From the NCBI GenBank assembly GCA_029204225.1, contig CM055106.1, positions 35,808,361 through 35,872,360 of the forward strand: a stretch of 64,000 nt of DNA, in the 5' to 3' direction. A program made the translations under genes and the position numbers. The notes under the pieces are model-generated. The model ran no database searches and had not been told where the DNA came from. It saw only the letters and a list, made by a program, of their open reading frames with translations. Source of the DNA: Diphasiastrum complanatum (taxonomy: Eukaryota > Streptophyta > Lycopodiopsida > Lycopodiales > Lycopodiaceae). Below, one piece after another: positions 44,250-54,786 of this stretch. Position 1 is the stretch's first letter. Every line of letters begins with the position of its first letter.

Positions 44250-47200
44250 AGTACAAACTAGTTGTGAGGAGGAGTGTTAAAATTACACAAGCTAGTTTGG
44301 TTCTACCACTTGTAAATCGTAAAATGGCCATGACGTGGGATGTCACACGTGCCAACAAGCATAGGATACTTTTCATAAGTCTTATCCCTAACCTAGCTTT
44401 GTAATGGCACCTTTGGAATGAGGCCAAAATGTGCATAGATAGGCTAGAGATTTTTTACGAGCTAAAAAAAGCAATTTTTATATTGTTTTTGGATCTCAAG
44501 ATCTTGACCCTCAATTAGGGTGGATTTATTAGGTTAGACAGTAGGGTTAGGTTATGGATGGATCATAGGTAGCCCTAAATGCTCAGATCCGAGGCATTTA
44601 TGTATAAATATGTGATGGATTTGCATCCAATTATGAGTAAATTTGAGATCTTTCTTCATGACTAGTTTTGCTTTACAATTTGCTTGATGATTGCTATTGG
44701 CATTTGGTTTTTTGTAATCATTAGAAGGATTTGAGGTTGCTGGTATTGTATTCAGGTCTGAGAAGGCTGTACAATCACACGTGTAAAGGAATTTGCATGA
44801 TTTTGGAGCCAATTTGTGGAGTTCAAGCCAAGATAAGCTAGAATTTGATGCATGTATTGTAATCTATCTTTATGATTGTGATTGGACTGCAATTAGTTGT
44901 TTTCTCCATCATTTGTAGGATCTATTGAACTTATTTAGCTGCATTTTCAACACTCTCGTGTGAGGAGAGTGTTTGAAAACTGATCATCTTTACTTAACAA
45001 AAAATAGGCAAGTGAGTGTTTAGCTCATCGGCCAAAACTAGAAAAAGAAAAATGAAGGTACCCTAGAAATGCTCGCCTTCACACGTGTGGAGTGTTTGCA
45101 AGAGTGCCTGCTAGAGTGCAATGTGCAAGAAAAAGAAAGGACCGACTCCGTTGTAGTATATCCAATGGCGAATGTGTGATCTAAAGGCAAAGTACGTCTC
45201 TACGAATGAGGGAGCAGTAGTTTGTCAAGCTGCCTCCATGCTGCCCTCTTTCGGAGGATGAAAACAATCAATAAATCCTAGAAAATGCAAGGGAAACTAA
45301 CTTAATCTATTCCTACTGCATCATGGCTGTTTGTAGACACCATACCCTTTAATGCTCTTGGCCTCTTTGGGTTCCAAGGCTTTTTATAACGTAAAGGGAA
45401 ATCCTACCTACAGTGGCTTAAGGCCCGTTATATGGATCTAACACCTATTTTGTGGGCTGCAGCCAAGAGGGAAGGAAGGGGACGGGAACAAGCCATGAAT
45501 GAACTTGTAAGCCGGTCTTCCTAAGCGCAAATCCATAGCTCAGCGATAAAAACCTGCATAGCAACACATTTCTACAACAAGGGAGGATACTACGTACGTC
45601 TAGCGATCAAGGCATTGTACATACATAATTGAGAAACAAGCATCAAGCATGAGCAAAACACTTGCCTCACGACTCTCTCTCTCTTTTCCTCTCTCAAAGC
45701 ATTCACATAATCACAGAAAAGGCGGGAACTCAACTCTCTGATTGACCAAATGAAATGTGAGAACCTAAAATACAAAGGATTTGGACCTTATATAGTTCGG
45801 TCTAAATGAGTTGAGGTGGCAATTTTCTATTGGCTCATTTCTAATATTAATAGTCTAAGTTAACTTGCTTTTCTTTATTTTGGCAAGTCGCTTGACTTTA
45901 TAGTGTTTTTGTATTCTTGAGCCATGCCACCTTTTCTATTGTGCTTCGAGGCACTTTTAACCGTTTACTCTATTTTACGCTTCGAGGCGTATTTACAATA
46001 TTTTGCGCTTTGCACAATACAAGTGCACCATTGATGTCTAACTTTTATTTAATTACAATACTTACAAAAGGGAGGCTGTACGAGCCCTCCATATTATGTC
46101 TCGTGCATTGGGCATGTACCATACATGGCCAACATTGGGATGACTTGTCACCACAATAGAATTTGCATAAATTGACTTACTATTCTCCCCATTAAACACC
46201 ATTTTCTTTGGTGAAAAGCCAACATCCCCAAAAGCCTAGTAATATAGTTAAGCACCATATAAAAGAAGACATGACAAGTCAAGCCGTCCAAGAAGCCAAG
46301 ACCTTCAAGTAATTACTAACAATCCTTGAAAGCAATAGATCGACCGAATTTGAAGTTAAGAGCATCCTCTACAAATGTGTCCAATGACATGAACAAAGAG
46401 AGGAGATTGACTTTTTTTTTTTTGAGATAGTTTTCACTTCATATTGCTACATGAGAACCACTAGTTTGGCCTACGCTTGCTATAGCATTCAAGGATCTAA
46501 GGGTAAATTTTAAATAAGTTAACAAGTTGTTGCATTCTAGAGTTTTTATTGTTATGTTACTAGGGCACACAAATGTACCATAAAGAGTTGCATTAGCAAG
46601 TTCTCCAAAGGAGAAACCTAATCTATGAGCAACGTTATAATAAATCTAAGTTGCTCTAACTTAGTTAAGAATTTCAATGATTTCCTATCCTAAATGAGGC
46701 TCAACTATGTTCATAGCCATCTAAAACCCTTGACCCTAAATTGATCAACCCAAAGGACTACATAATTCTCCTTGCGTCCCTCAACTTCTCAATTGACATA
46801 AAAAAATGGTGGAATCCCAAGGGTATAATTACCCAAATGATAGCTTGTGAATTCTAAATATCTCAAGGGCAGATGGTCTTTGCAAAAGTGCATGCCATAT
46901 ATGTAACTAACAAAGCGCCTACAAATTGATTGTGTAATCTAATCTTGTCACAAGTGCATGCACAAGTTGGCCCTTTTATTTTGATACATGAAAGCATTTG
47001 GAGTGCATGTTGCATGCTTCATCCCACGTCGCTTTGTTACTTGAAAAAGGATTAATGCCTATAGTACCTATGAGCCACGTTTCCCTTTAGACATCTTGGC
47101 AAAGAAGATATCTCAAGAAAACATGTAGCCAAAGCTAGCTACCTTGTTCGTGCACTCTACCTAGTACAAGTGTTGTATAAAAGCACACAATCTCGCTAGA

Positions 47201-47809
47201 ATAACTACTACAAAAAGCGGGGATTCCGACATAGTGTTGTATAAGAGCACACAATCTCGCTAGATTAATTCTAGAATGGCTTCTAGTGTCTCCATGGGTG
47301 AAATGTAGAGTTGAACCAAGCTTTCTATAATTGATGGGCATGAGAGAGAGAGAGAGACCCACCTTGCCAGTGCGAAGATCCACAATGCCTTCGAGTAGTT
47401 GAGGCTTGACACGGATGCGCAATGGTGGTGGAAGTGGGACGCCCAGAAATGTGGCAGTGGAGTGACTAAGAGGAGGAATGTGTATGGCTTCTGTATCAAA
47501 GCGCATACCTACAAGTCCCTCTGGAAGCTCCTCAGCATATCCCACGCCTCCACCACCTTCGCCGTTGTACACAAAATCGGGAAACCATGACACCCCTAGC
47601 GCACACCCTCTCAATGTCCGCAGCTCTACTTTACTCACCACCCTTTTTTCTACCTTCGCCGGCTCTGCTGCCACATTTACCACCCACAATGCTCTACTCC
47701 TCATTCCCACGCATCTTGGCCTCACCAGCGATTGACTTGAAGCAACTGTTGGATAAGATGGACGCATATGCATGCAACCACTCGGAGCGCCAATCGCTAC
47801 AGCAGCCAT
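41345..47809 (-). CDS. Host gene 2: probable plastid-targeted plant protein, function unknown (two exons)
   Basis: Exon 1 is 47809-47363 and exon 2 is 41611-41345, both in phase 0, giving 237 residues. Residues 1-55 are rich in Ala, Ser, Val and Arg with few acids, typical of a chloroplast transit peptide. The mature part has CALGVSWFPDFVYNGEGGGG, HIPPLSHSTATFLGVPLPPP-L-R-I and E-G-I-V-D in exon 1, then NAPPLFVDTLLTT, RLDTEGLCRLVGIA and FLSLPTDCLANM in exon 2. This order fits an uncharacterised plant family I know by pattern only. The donor is CAAG|GTGGGT at 47362 and the acceptor TTGGAACAG at 41612. The exon 1 frame happens to stay open into the intron. The gene looks intact. Confidence 0.82.
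41680..41700. repeat. (CA)n microsatellite
   Basis: About 10 CA units, inside the intron of host gene 2 about 70 bases from its acceptor. Confidence 0.95.
43500..43790 (+). mobile_element. Ty3/gypsy scrap: end of RT and start of RNase H
   Basis: The translation shows a S-x-T-P-I stretch, then KPFVVETYASDHTIRVGLLQ and DGRPIAFGSKRL, the entry of a gypsy RNase H. Coding-like sequence fades by about 43790. It has no LTRs, is broken, and sits in the intron of host gene 2 in antisense orientation to the gene. Confidence 0.8.
44196..44247. repeat. (GA)n microsatellite
   Basis: About 26 GA units in the intron of host gene 2. Confidence 0.97.
45554..46170 (-). mobile_element. LTR-like block, minus strand
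   Basis: On the minus strand there is a purine tract (ATGGGGAGAATAG, near 46175), then about 600 bp with a TATA box (ACTATATAAGG near 45795), a GA-rich transcribed part and two short hairpins (GTGCCTCGAAGCAC and ACGCCTCGAAGCGT). These suit a 3' LTR. The exact ends and target duplication were not found. The sequence before it (46200-47060) may be the decayed internal part. Confidence 0.35.
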
Positions 47810-49910
47810 AGCTACTGACTGCTCTCACTGCCAACACGAACTTATAACATGTGGAGTGCCAATTCTGCAAAGCAACATGAAATAAATTTCTTCTTTCGGC
47901 TGCTAATACAGATTCTACTCATAGAATTAGCTATTGATTTCTACTTTACAGCAACTAGCAACTGCGATACATTTAGGTAAAGCACGCAAGCCTTCGCATT
48001 ACGAAGTCCGCTGTTTCAGAAGCTATTTGTCCCTCCCCAGAGCTGCCAATGCTGGCATATGTGCATCGCCATCGCCATGGCCATTGCAGTGCGAGGCACG
48101 AAGAGAGAAAGAGTAGCGAGTGGAGGTTGAGCGACGGCCCTGTGGCTCAATGGCTGCCACATGACATTTACTCCATCTCACATTATTATATTTGGATACT
48201 GTCTTTCACGTGGAGACGTATATTGAGCCTGCACCGTCCAATTGATTTGCCAATCACGTTTCGAATACCCAACGGTTACTGGCCTTCAAAGAGTTGGACA
48301 ACTGGGCATGATGTTCAAGGATTAAAAGAGAGTCATTTTGTTGGCCCCTTTGAGTGGTTTGTTTTCTTTTTTGGATGGAAAAAGGTTGGGCTCCGAGGTA
48401 GTTCCACCGGGGAAGACCTTTTTGGGAGGGACGGTTCGAGGCTGTTTTGTATAGGGGAAGGCTGTTTTGTTACTAGGGTGCCTCCCTCGCACGGGGGTCT
48501 TCCTCGACATAACAACCGTTAGAGGTTTTTTTTTTCCTTTCATAAGCTTTTTGTTTTCAAAAATTTGAAGGCTATAGGCATTATATGCACCTATTCGTGG
48601 CTCATGTTTCCAAAAATAGTACATATAAACCTCGTTGTCTTTCCAAAAATAGTAAGTTTGAGATTTATGCTTTGGTCCAATTTTCTAAAAATAGTACTCT
48701 CAATATCTTATGCAACTTTTCAAAAATAGTAACTATATCTTACAAATTGTAATTATTACTCCCATGCACTTTTTTATGATATTTTAGGTGTAAGATTCTG
48801 CCATTTAAGAGTTTCAATAAATACAAATCCAAAAAACCTCTACTATTTTGTAGACCTTTTTTGGCCCTGCCTTGCTTGCGAGGAGGACTTAGCATTCATT
48901 TCAAACATTGACCTGCTTGTGTTTTGGTTTTAATTCAAATGACATATGTAAATGTGGTTTTTCTTAATTCCCTGATTTTTGTGAGTGCGACATGTGGGAT
49001 ATAAAAATAAATTGCCTATTTTTCTAGGTTTTTGAGTTACCTATTGCTTTTATTATTTTTATTTTTATTCACTTTATGTTATTAAAATATTTTCCTTCCA
49101 GAGTTGGGACTGCTTCAGTATGGAGAGAGTGACACCTCGATTCAGGACAAAAATGGAGAGGTTGACACCTGGATTCAGATTTGTTCTAATGTTGATTCCT
49201 GGTTTGCGCACGTGATTTGCCATTCTAAAGGTGGCGTTTGTGATTGCATGGATGGTTTTTTTGAAAGGCTTTTTGTTTTTTAGGATCTTCAAACAATCGC
49301 CTGGTTGTGCTCTTGTTCTTCGAAATCAGAGAGGATGTGGTGCTTCAGTTTTGTTAGTTTGGGTGAGGCTGTCAAGGGTCGAAAAAATAGAGACAACGTC
49401 ATAAGCTGGTCACGATCCCACGAAATGGTGTTACTGGTCTCGTTTTCCACAGTACTCCATCGAAAAGAGAGGAGCTGTAAGGGAAAACTATCGTCTTTGT
49501 TAGAATTTTTTGGTTGACAGTGGTGCCGATACAGAACAATGCAATGGAAGAAGGGGTGAATTTTTCTGCAACTCGCCACAGAGCAATGGCCTCGTATTCC
49601 ACTCGTCGTCCCACGATCTATATCCAATCCATTTAAAGCAGGTATAATATGCATGGTAAAAGAACCGTTTCACCATTATAAGATTTGATTTACGGAGCCT
49701 GCGGCTCGCATGCACTTTGACGAGCAGTTTCAACCGGTTGATCGCAAATTCCTAGTATGCCTTCTCGATTAGAAAAATGGATGCTTGGCTAGCGCTAAAG
49801 AATAGAATATAATCGAAGCTAGTTTTAAATTTTGAACAAGATTCACACTACAGTGTAGAACACCTCAACAGACAAATCTCGGTTCTACCAACAAAGTGCA
49901 CAGCCTAATT
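47810..49910. other. Upstream region of host gene 2, then unassigned DNA
   Basis: The 5' UTR and promoter of host gene 2 should lie just above 47809, but I see no clear TATA box. 48610-48731 has four spaced copies of TTYCAAAAATAGTA-like sequence. No gene is supported here; frames such as 48049-48522 and 49305-49517 have no recognisable motifs. Confidence 0.5.
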
Positions 49911-49920
49911 GACAAAGGCT

Positions 49921-50010
49921 GAGAACTCGAAACTGTCATGAAACTGTCAACTGTCGCGAAACGCGAAACTCGAAACTGTCGCGAACAACAAACTGTCGTG
50001 AACAAAAAAA
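49921..50010. repeat. Short-period repeat of AACTGTCGCGAA type
   Basis: Six or so imperfect copies of AAACTGTC(G/A)(C/T)GAA, mixed with CGAAACTCG, fill about 90 bp just left of the copia-C LTR. Confidence 0.75.
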
Positions 50011-50069
50011 ATTTGAGTCTAGAAACAGAACGTTTTTTGAATATCAACCGTTTTAATGGTTGGATCAAC

Positions 50070-50445
50070 TGTTACAAAAGGAAGAAGGCCAAAAGACCTA
50101 TCCTGTGACAATATAAATACATGTGCACTTATTCATTAAAAAAAACCAACAAAGCAACAAGGTAGCAAGAGATGTATACAGATGAATCAGAATCAAAATT
50201 ATAAAAATTCGTCTAATCAAAGTTTCTCAACAGATGATTTTTCTCAGTTGTTCTGATTGTCTAAAAATGTCTATCACACTCACGCATATATCTCTTAAAT
50301 CCACACGCTTTATTCAATCAAAGTAGAAACTGCTCTATTAGTACATAGACCAGAATCATACACGATTGAAGACACTATTATTAGTTTGATTTATTCAAAC
50401 TTTCATCGTGTTCTTTGAAGGAGAATTCTTAGTATTTTTCCTACA
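50070..50445 (+). repeat. LTR of copia-C
   Basis: Runs from TGTTACAAAAGG to TTTTTCCTACA, 376 bp, with a TATA-like ATATAAATAC near 50111, and lies one base before the primer site. The left border is inferred from the TG terminus. Confidence 0.65.
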
Positions 50446-50446
50446 G

Positions 50447-50458
50447 TGGTATCAGAGC
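50447..50458 (+). other. Primer binding site of copia-C (tRNA-iMet)
   Basis: TGGTATCAGAGC, the standard plant copia primer site. Confidence 0.92.
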
Positions 50459-50509
50459 ATCTTACATCCATCAGTAGCTGTATCTAGAGCTTATTCGGAA
50501 GATTAGAAG

Positions 50510-51340
50510 ATGTCTTCGATTAGCAGCATTCAGTCTAAGATCAGTACGATCTTGGATACAGAAGGTTCAAATTATTTAATCTGGAAGTTAAAGACTTCAT
50601 TCATACTTAAGGGCGAAGGTCTTTGGCAATGGGTAGAACCAAGAGAAGGGAAGCCAATTACTCCTGGCAAAGAACTTCATGAATGGAGGGAGAAAAATGA
50701 CAAAGCTATAGCAATTATTGCGTCTTCAATGGATGACAACATAATGCTAGATCTTTCATCAACTTCGAACGCGAACGAATTGTGGGAAGAATTGCAAACC
50801 AAGAATGAGACTCGATCTCGTAATCAAATCATGTTCTTGGAAGACCAATTGACACTGAAAATGCAATTTCAAAGGAAAAATAGCTTAGCTATTTTCTTCG
50901 AGCCCTACCCAAGTCATTCCACACAACTCAAACTTTACTGGCGAAAGATTTGTCTATGAAACTTCAGAAAGTAATAGATTGAGTCAAAGAGGAAAAAGAA
51001 GCTCGCGAACGCTATGATGATAATGGTGATTAAAAAAAAGCTCTATTTACTCAGAAGAATAAATCTTCGAAGAAATTTAAGTCTAAGAGGGAGTCATCTA
51101 AGAAGAATGGAAATCGTTTAGACAAATCCAAGACAAATGATCAACAATTAGGAAAACAACAGAAAGATTCTGGTGATAGGAAGATTTGCAACATATGCAA
51201 AAGATCAGGTCATACAGAAGACAAGTGTTGGTTGAATCCAAAGATTGATTGTATTCATTGTCATAAATGGGATCATGCAGCATTAGACTGTTATCAAAAT
51301 CCCAGGAACAAGAAGGAGCAGAATCAAAGTGAACCTTCAA
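50510..51340 (+). pseudogene. copia-C gag with two zinc knuckles
   Basis: The frame from 50510 starts MSSISSIQSK and has GSNYLIWKLKTSFILK and NELWEELQTKNETRSRNQIM, which are marks of copia gag. The nucleocapsid part at 51180-51310 has CNICKRSGHTEDKC and a second, C-x2-C knuckle with H (CIHCHKWDHAALDC). It is not intact. Confidence 0.85.
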
Positions 51341-51950
51341 AGTCAAATTTTGTCGAAGACAAAGCAGAATGCTCCAGAGCAGTAGAAAAGAGGACGACAA
51401 GAAACTCAGCAGTATATGTTTGTGCTGATCTATGTTGTTCATCAAATTCAAAAATTCGAGAAGTAGTGCTTGATTGGGGAGCCACCTCACATTTTTTTTC
51501 CTCGAAACAAATTTTGTCTGAGTATAAGAAAACAAATTATTCGAGATTCATTATACTTGGAGACGGTTCTAAGCATGTAGTTGATGGAACTGGTGTGGTT
51601 AGACACAAATCAGGGTGGCAAGAAACTAGAGGAAGTTCTCTATGTTCCTACTCTTGTAAATTGTTCGATGAAGATTATGATAACCTAGTTGCTAAAAGTA
51701 ACAGATATGGTAATTTGTATCACTTGAGCATTCGAGCTCGAGTCAAACAAGCAAATCAAACTCAAGAATTGACAGATATTTTGTGGCACAAGAGGTTATG
51801 TCACATGAACATGGAAGCCTTGTACCAAGCCAACAAGAGTCAAAGAATTGAAAGAGTCTAAATCAAAAATTGAGATATTCGAACTACCCGCGAATCTTGT
51901 CTTAAAGGCAAAATGAGTCAAACACCTTTCAGTAAAGATGTTTATAAAAG

Positions 51951-53071
51951 TTGCAAAAAGTAGTCTCATGATAAGGCGAATTACACAAATGGTATGTACT
52001 GATTTCCATTCGTTTTTTCAATTGAGGACACTCATTCACTGTGTGACTTCCTGTACAAATGAAACACCAGACATTTTTCTTGGTAGGAAAAGTCTTTGCA
52101 AACTTCTCAGGTTCCTTGTTCTCTTGTCCATGGAAATCTTCCAATGCTTTGATCTTCTCATCAAATTGAGACTACAACTTTTCCTTTTGTTTCTGTTGCT
52201 TCTTCTCGAATTTCTCGAACTCATTGAGCATCATTTCTGCAGTAGCATTGACATTCGTTGATGCAATAATGGTGGATGTCGTAGTGGTTTGCCCTGCTGT
52301 ATAAGATAATCTACTGATATTCAGCTCATCATCTGAATCTTCATCCTCCTCCCGAATTGCATCATCCATAGCATTTTGCAAAAGTGCATACTCACTATGG
52401 CGTTTCAGCTCGTGTCTGATCCTTTTAGATAAACCTGACAAAAACCACATAATCATGGCATTTTTGTTAATCAACTCCGGTTCGCACTCAGATCTGAGGC
52501 GTTTTACCGGTTCAATGTAGTTTCGTACCATTTCCCGCTTTCCCATTTTAATTTTATTTAAAAGTAGAAAAGCGTCTTCCATAAACTTCCCAGGTTTGAA
52601 CCGTGTGATAAGGGTGCCAAATAAGGCCATAGGAAAAAACTTAAGTTTATCCTGGAAATTTTTTTTGCCATAGACTTCACAAGATTTAGAATAGATCTGA
52701 AGAAGTCTAACTGGATCTGTTAATCCATTGTATTTGGGTAGATCCAAACAGGGTGCTCTCCTAACAATGATTGGATTGACTTCCAAAGGAGCACCTCCAG
52801 GGCCAGCCATCTTCACAGATTAAATCAACCAGATAATGAAATTAGATCTAGATTTTCAATCAAAACTATTTCAGATCAGATCTGCTAGATCTCTTCCACT
52901 TGACAAGAATTAGATTCCTAAAGTGAAAAAGATTTCGAAATTCAACCAATCGATACTTCTCAAAAATGAAAAATTTCTCAGAATCAAAATCAGACTGTAT
53001 TAGATCTGATCCAACATTTGACAGGGACTTGATCTAGAAAATCATAACCTAAAAATAGAACTGGCAAAGGT
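51951..53071 (-). mobile_element. Ty3/gypsy gag fragment (gypsy-3)
   Basis: On the minus strand the frame 52816-52172 starts MKMAGPGGAPLEVNPI and carries a gypsy capsid-like gag (PKYNGLTDP, FLSGLSKRIRHELKR), ending in a Gln/Lys-rich tail. A knuckle (CFICTGSHTVNECP) follows near 52075. 52817-53071 is the leader. It is a different gypsy family from gypsy-2, into whose gag it abuts. Broken, without LTRs. Confidence 0.82.
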
Positions 53072-53231
53072 TCCCTAGGCGAAGATTCACTGAACAGTGG
53101 TATGCCCAGATGAGATATTGAGAACCACATTATGGAAGAAATCAGGGAGCTAGACCTCGACAATCTGCTCTTGGATACCCGAAACGGTTAGCCTTACCTG
53201 CTCCACCAAAGCACCCCGCTCCTCTGCCAAT

Positions 53232-54112
53232 TTGATGGAACCAGAACCTTACAAAAGTGTCGAGCAATGGAACTATGGTAATGATCAAGAAGGTAGATCT
53301 TCAGACCAATATGCTATTTATGCTACCGCACAACAACAAGCATCTAGAAACTGGACCAGAGCACCACTTGGATGCTTTGAATGTGGAGAAAATCATAGAG
53401 TTGCAGAATGTCCAAATAAAGGAAAATTTGTACTATTCTGTCGTGACTGTGGTTATGGGCATTGCTATAATGAATGTCCAGCAAATTCGAAGCCACCACT
53501 TGCTACAGCTCTTGTAAATTTGATAACAATCAAGCAAAGACTAGTAGCTCAAAATACACCAAGTGTACCTTTGATGGTGGTCACCAGAGCACAGAAGCAG
53601 GAACTAGTAGCACATCCAGTACTTGCTGATTCTATACCATTAACTGATATACCAATAGCATCTGGAGTCTATCCACATCTTCATACAGAAAAAAGAAGAT
53701 ATCAGGATATGAGACAATGGGTTAAACATCTGCAAGAAGAAGAGGATCTTGAAGCTGCTAGAGCAACAGCCAAAGTTCGTTCTTCACCATTGCAATCATC
53801 GAAAAATTCACATACAAATATGAATGCTCAGTTGCATCATCATGAAGAATCTTTCAAGATGACTGAACCGAAAGCACCGCAAATAGAACTGCTCATGAAT
53901 AGTTTGTCTAGTAAGATTAATATTTCGTTGGGAGAGTTCCTGAAGTTGTTGCCAAAAGAAAAAGAAGTATTAGCACAAAAGTTAACTCAAGCTGAACCAG
54001 AAGTCCATCAGGAGCCACTCTTTTGTGCTGGATTTGAAGAATCTAATAAAGTACTCCATGTCGGAGCAGCTTGGGAAAGTGAACAAAAAAATCACTCTAC
54101 CGATACAGCATA
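53232..54112 (+). pseudogene. gypsy-2 gag end with paired zinc-binding motifs
   Basis: An open frame with CFECGENHRVAECP and, 15 residues on, CRDCGYGHCYNECP, then a Pro/Ala-rich part, an acidic helix (KHLQEEEDLEAARATAKV) and INISLGEFLKLLPKEKE. The second Cys-rich motif lacks the usual CCHC spacing, and the same arrangement is seen in the scrap at 9451-9720, so it appears to be a family trait. Confidence 0.75.
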
Positions 54113-54756
54113 GACAATTTCCTAATGAAGTAGCTGTGATAGATGGCGGTGATGAGAAGGGGAGAGAGATTGCGAGACAGTCGCGACCGCGAATTCAACA
54201 TGATTCGGATGGAGTTCAGATGCGATCGCTGGACACTGCCAGCTGAATCACTCCTACAGTCCTCCATAATGTAGTCAGGCACGTCTATGAATTAATGTAG
54301 CATTCAACAAATCTCAACCAATGTGCAGAATTGAAATGAATGGGAGAATCAAACACACAGACAACAACAGACACATTTGCATTCAAGATCATACATCATA
54401 AATTGACATGTGCATAATGGCTACAAGGTCATCTATTGATTTCTCTTGATTTTCAAGCACTACATGCAAATCCACGCAGTGCGTTGGCATGAGAGAAATA
54501 CAGTTCTCTCACAAAAAGGATGTCTCGCTTACTAGCGGACCTGTGGATCACTATGGATCCTGATCACAGAACTAGTCTCGCTCGCAGGCGGACTTCCTGT
54601 CTGTATTTCATCTTGATTGCTTACTAGCATCAGACTGCTACACTGTATGTGTGCTCTATCATCCCGTGTCAAGTATCATCCATCAAGTATATAGTCCTAT
54701 GTAACTTTTAAAATTAGAGTGATTAAACATCTACAACTAATCAAAAAATTACAAGA

Positions 54757-54786
54757 ATGGCAGATTAGCCACGACCTAGAGTGGAT
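54757..54786. repeat. 30-bp sequence repeated at the edge of the minus-strand piece
   Basis: AGAATGGCAGATTAGCCACG and the following 10 bases recur at 58043-58072 with one change. The second copy belongs to the start of the minus-strand piece, the first abuts the plus-strand piece. It marks a rearrangement junction. Confidence 0.7.

Larger units (their letters stand above)
41612..47362 (-). other. 5.75-kb intron of host gene 2, loaded with repeats
   Basis: The intron contains a (CA)n tract, a gypsy RNase H scrap (43500-43790), a (GA)n tract, an LTR-like block (45554-46170) and, at 46200-47060 on the minus strand, coding-like decayed sequence I do not recognise (for example GELANATLYGTFVCP). 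A short GA tract (47343-47356) lies just inside the donor. The plus-strand frames at 41783-41995 and 42004-42195 lie within the intron and have no support. Confidence 0.7.
50070..51950 (+). mobile_element. Ty1/copia element C, 5' half
   Basis: Contains an LTR (50070-50445), tRNA-iMet primer site, gag, zinc knuckles, protease and the GAG-pre-integrase domain (LWHKRLCHMNMEALYQA), in normal copia order. It stops near 51951 where a minus-strand gypsy gag begins. The remaining pol and the 3' LTR are absent. A few breaks are present. Confidence 0.88.

Noticed and set aside
47135-47362. Continuation of the host gene 2 exon 1 frame to 47135
   Set aside because: A strong donor (CAAG|GTGGGT) at 47362 and the matching exon 2 at 41611 show that the open part beyond is intron read-through.
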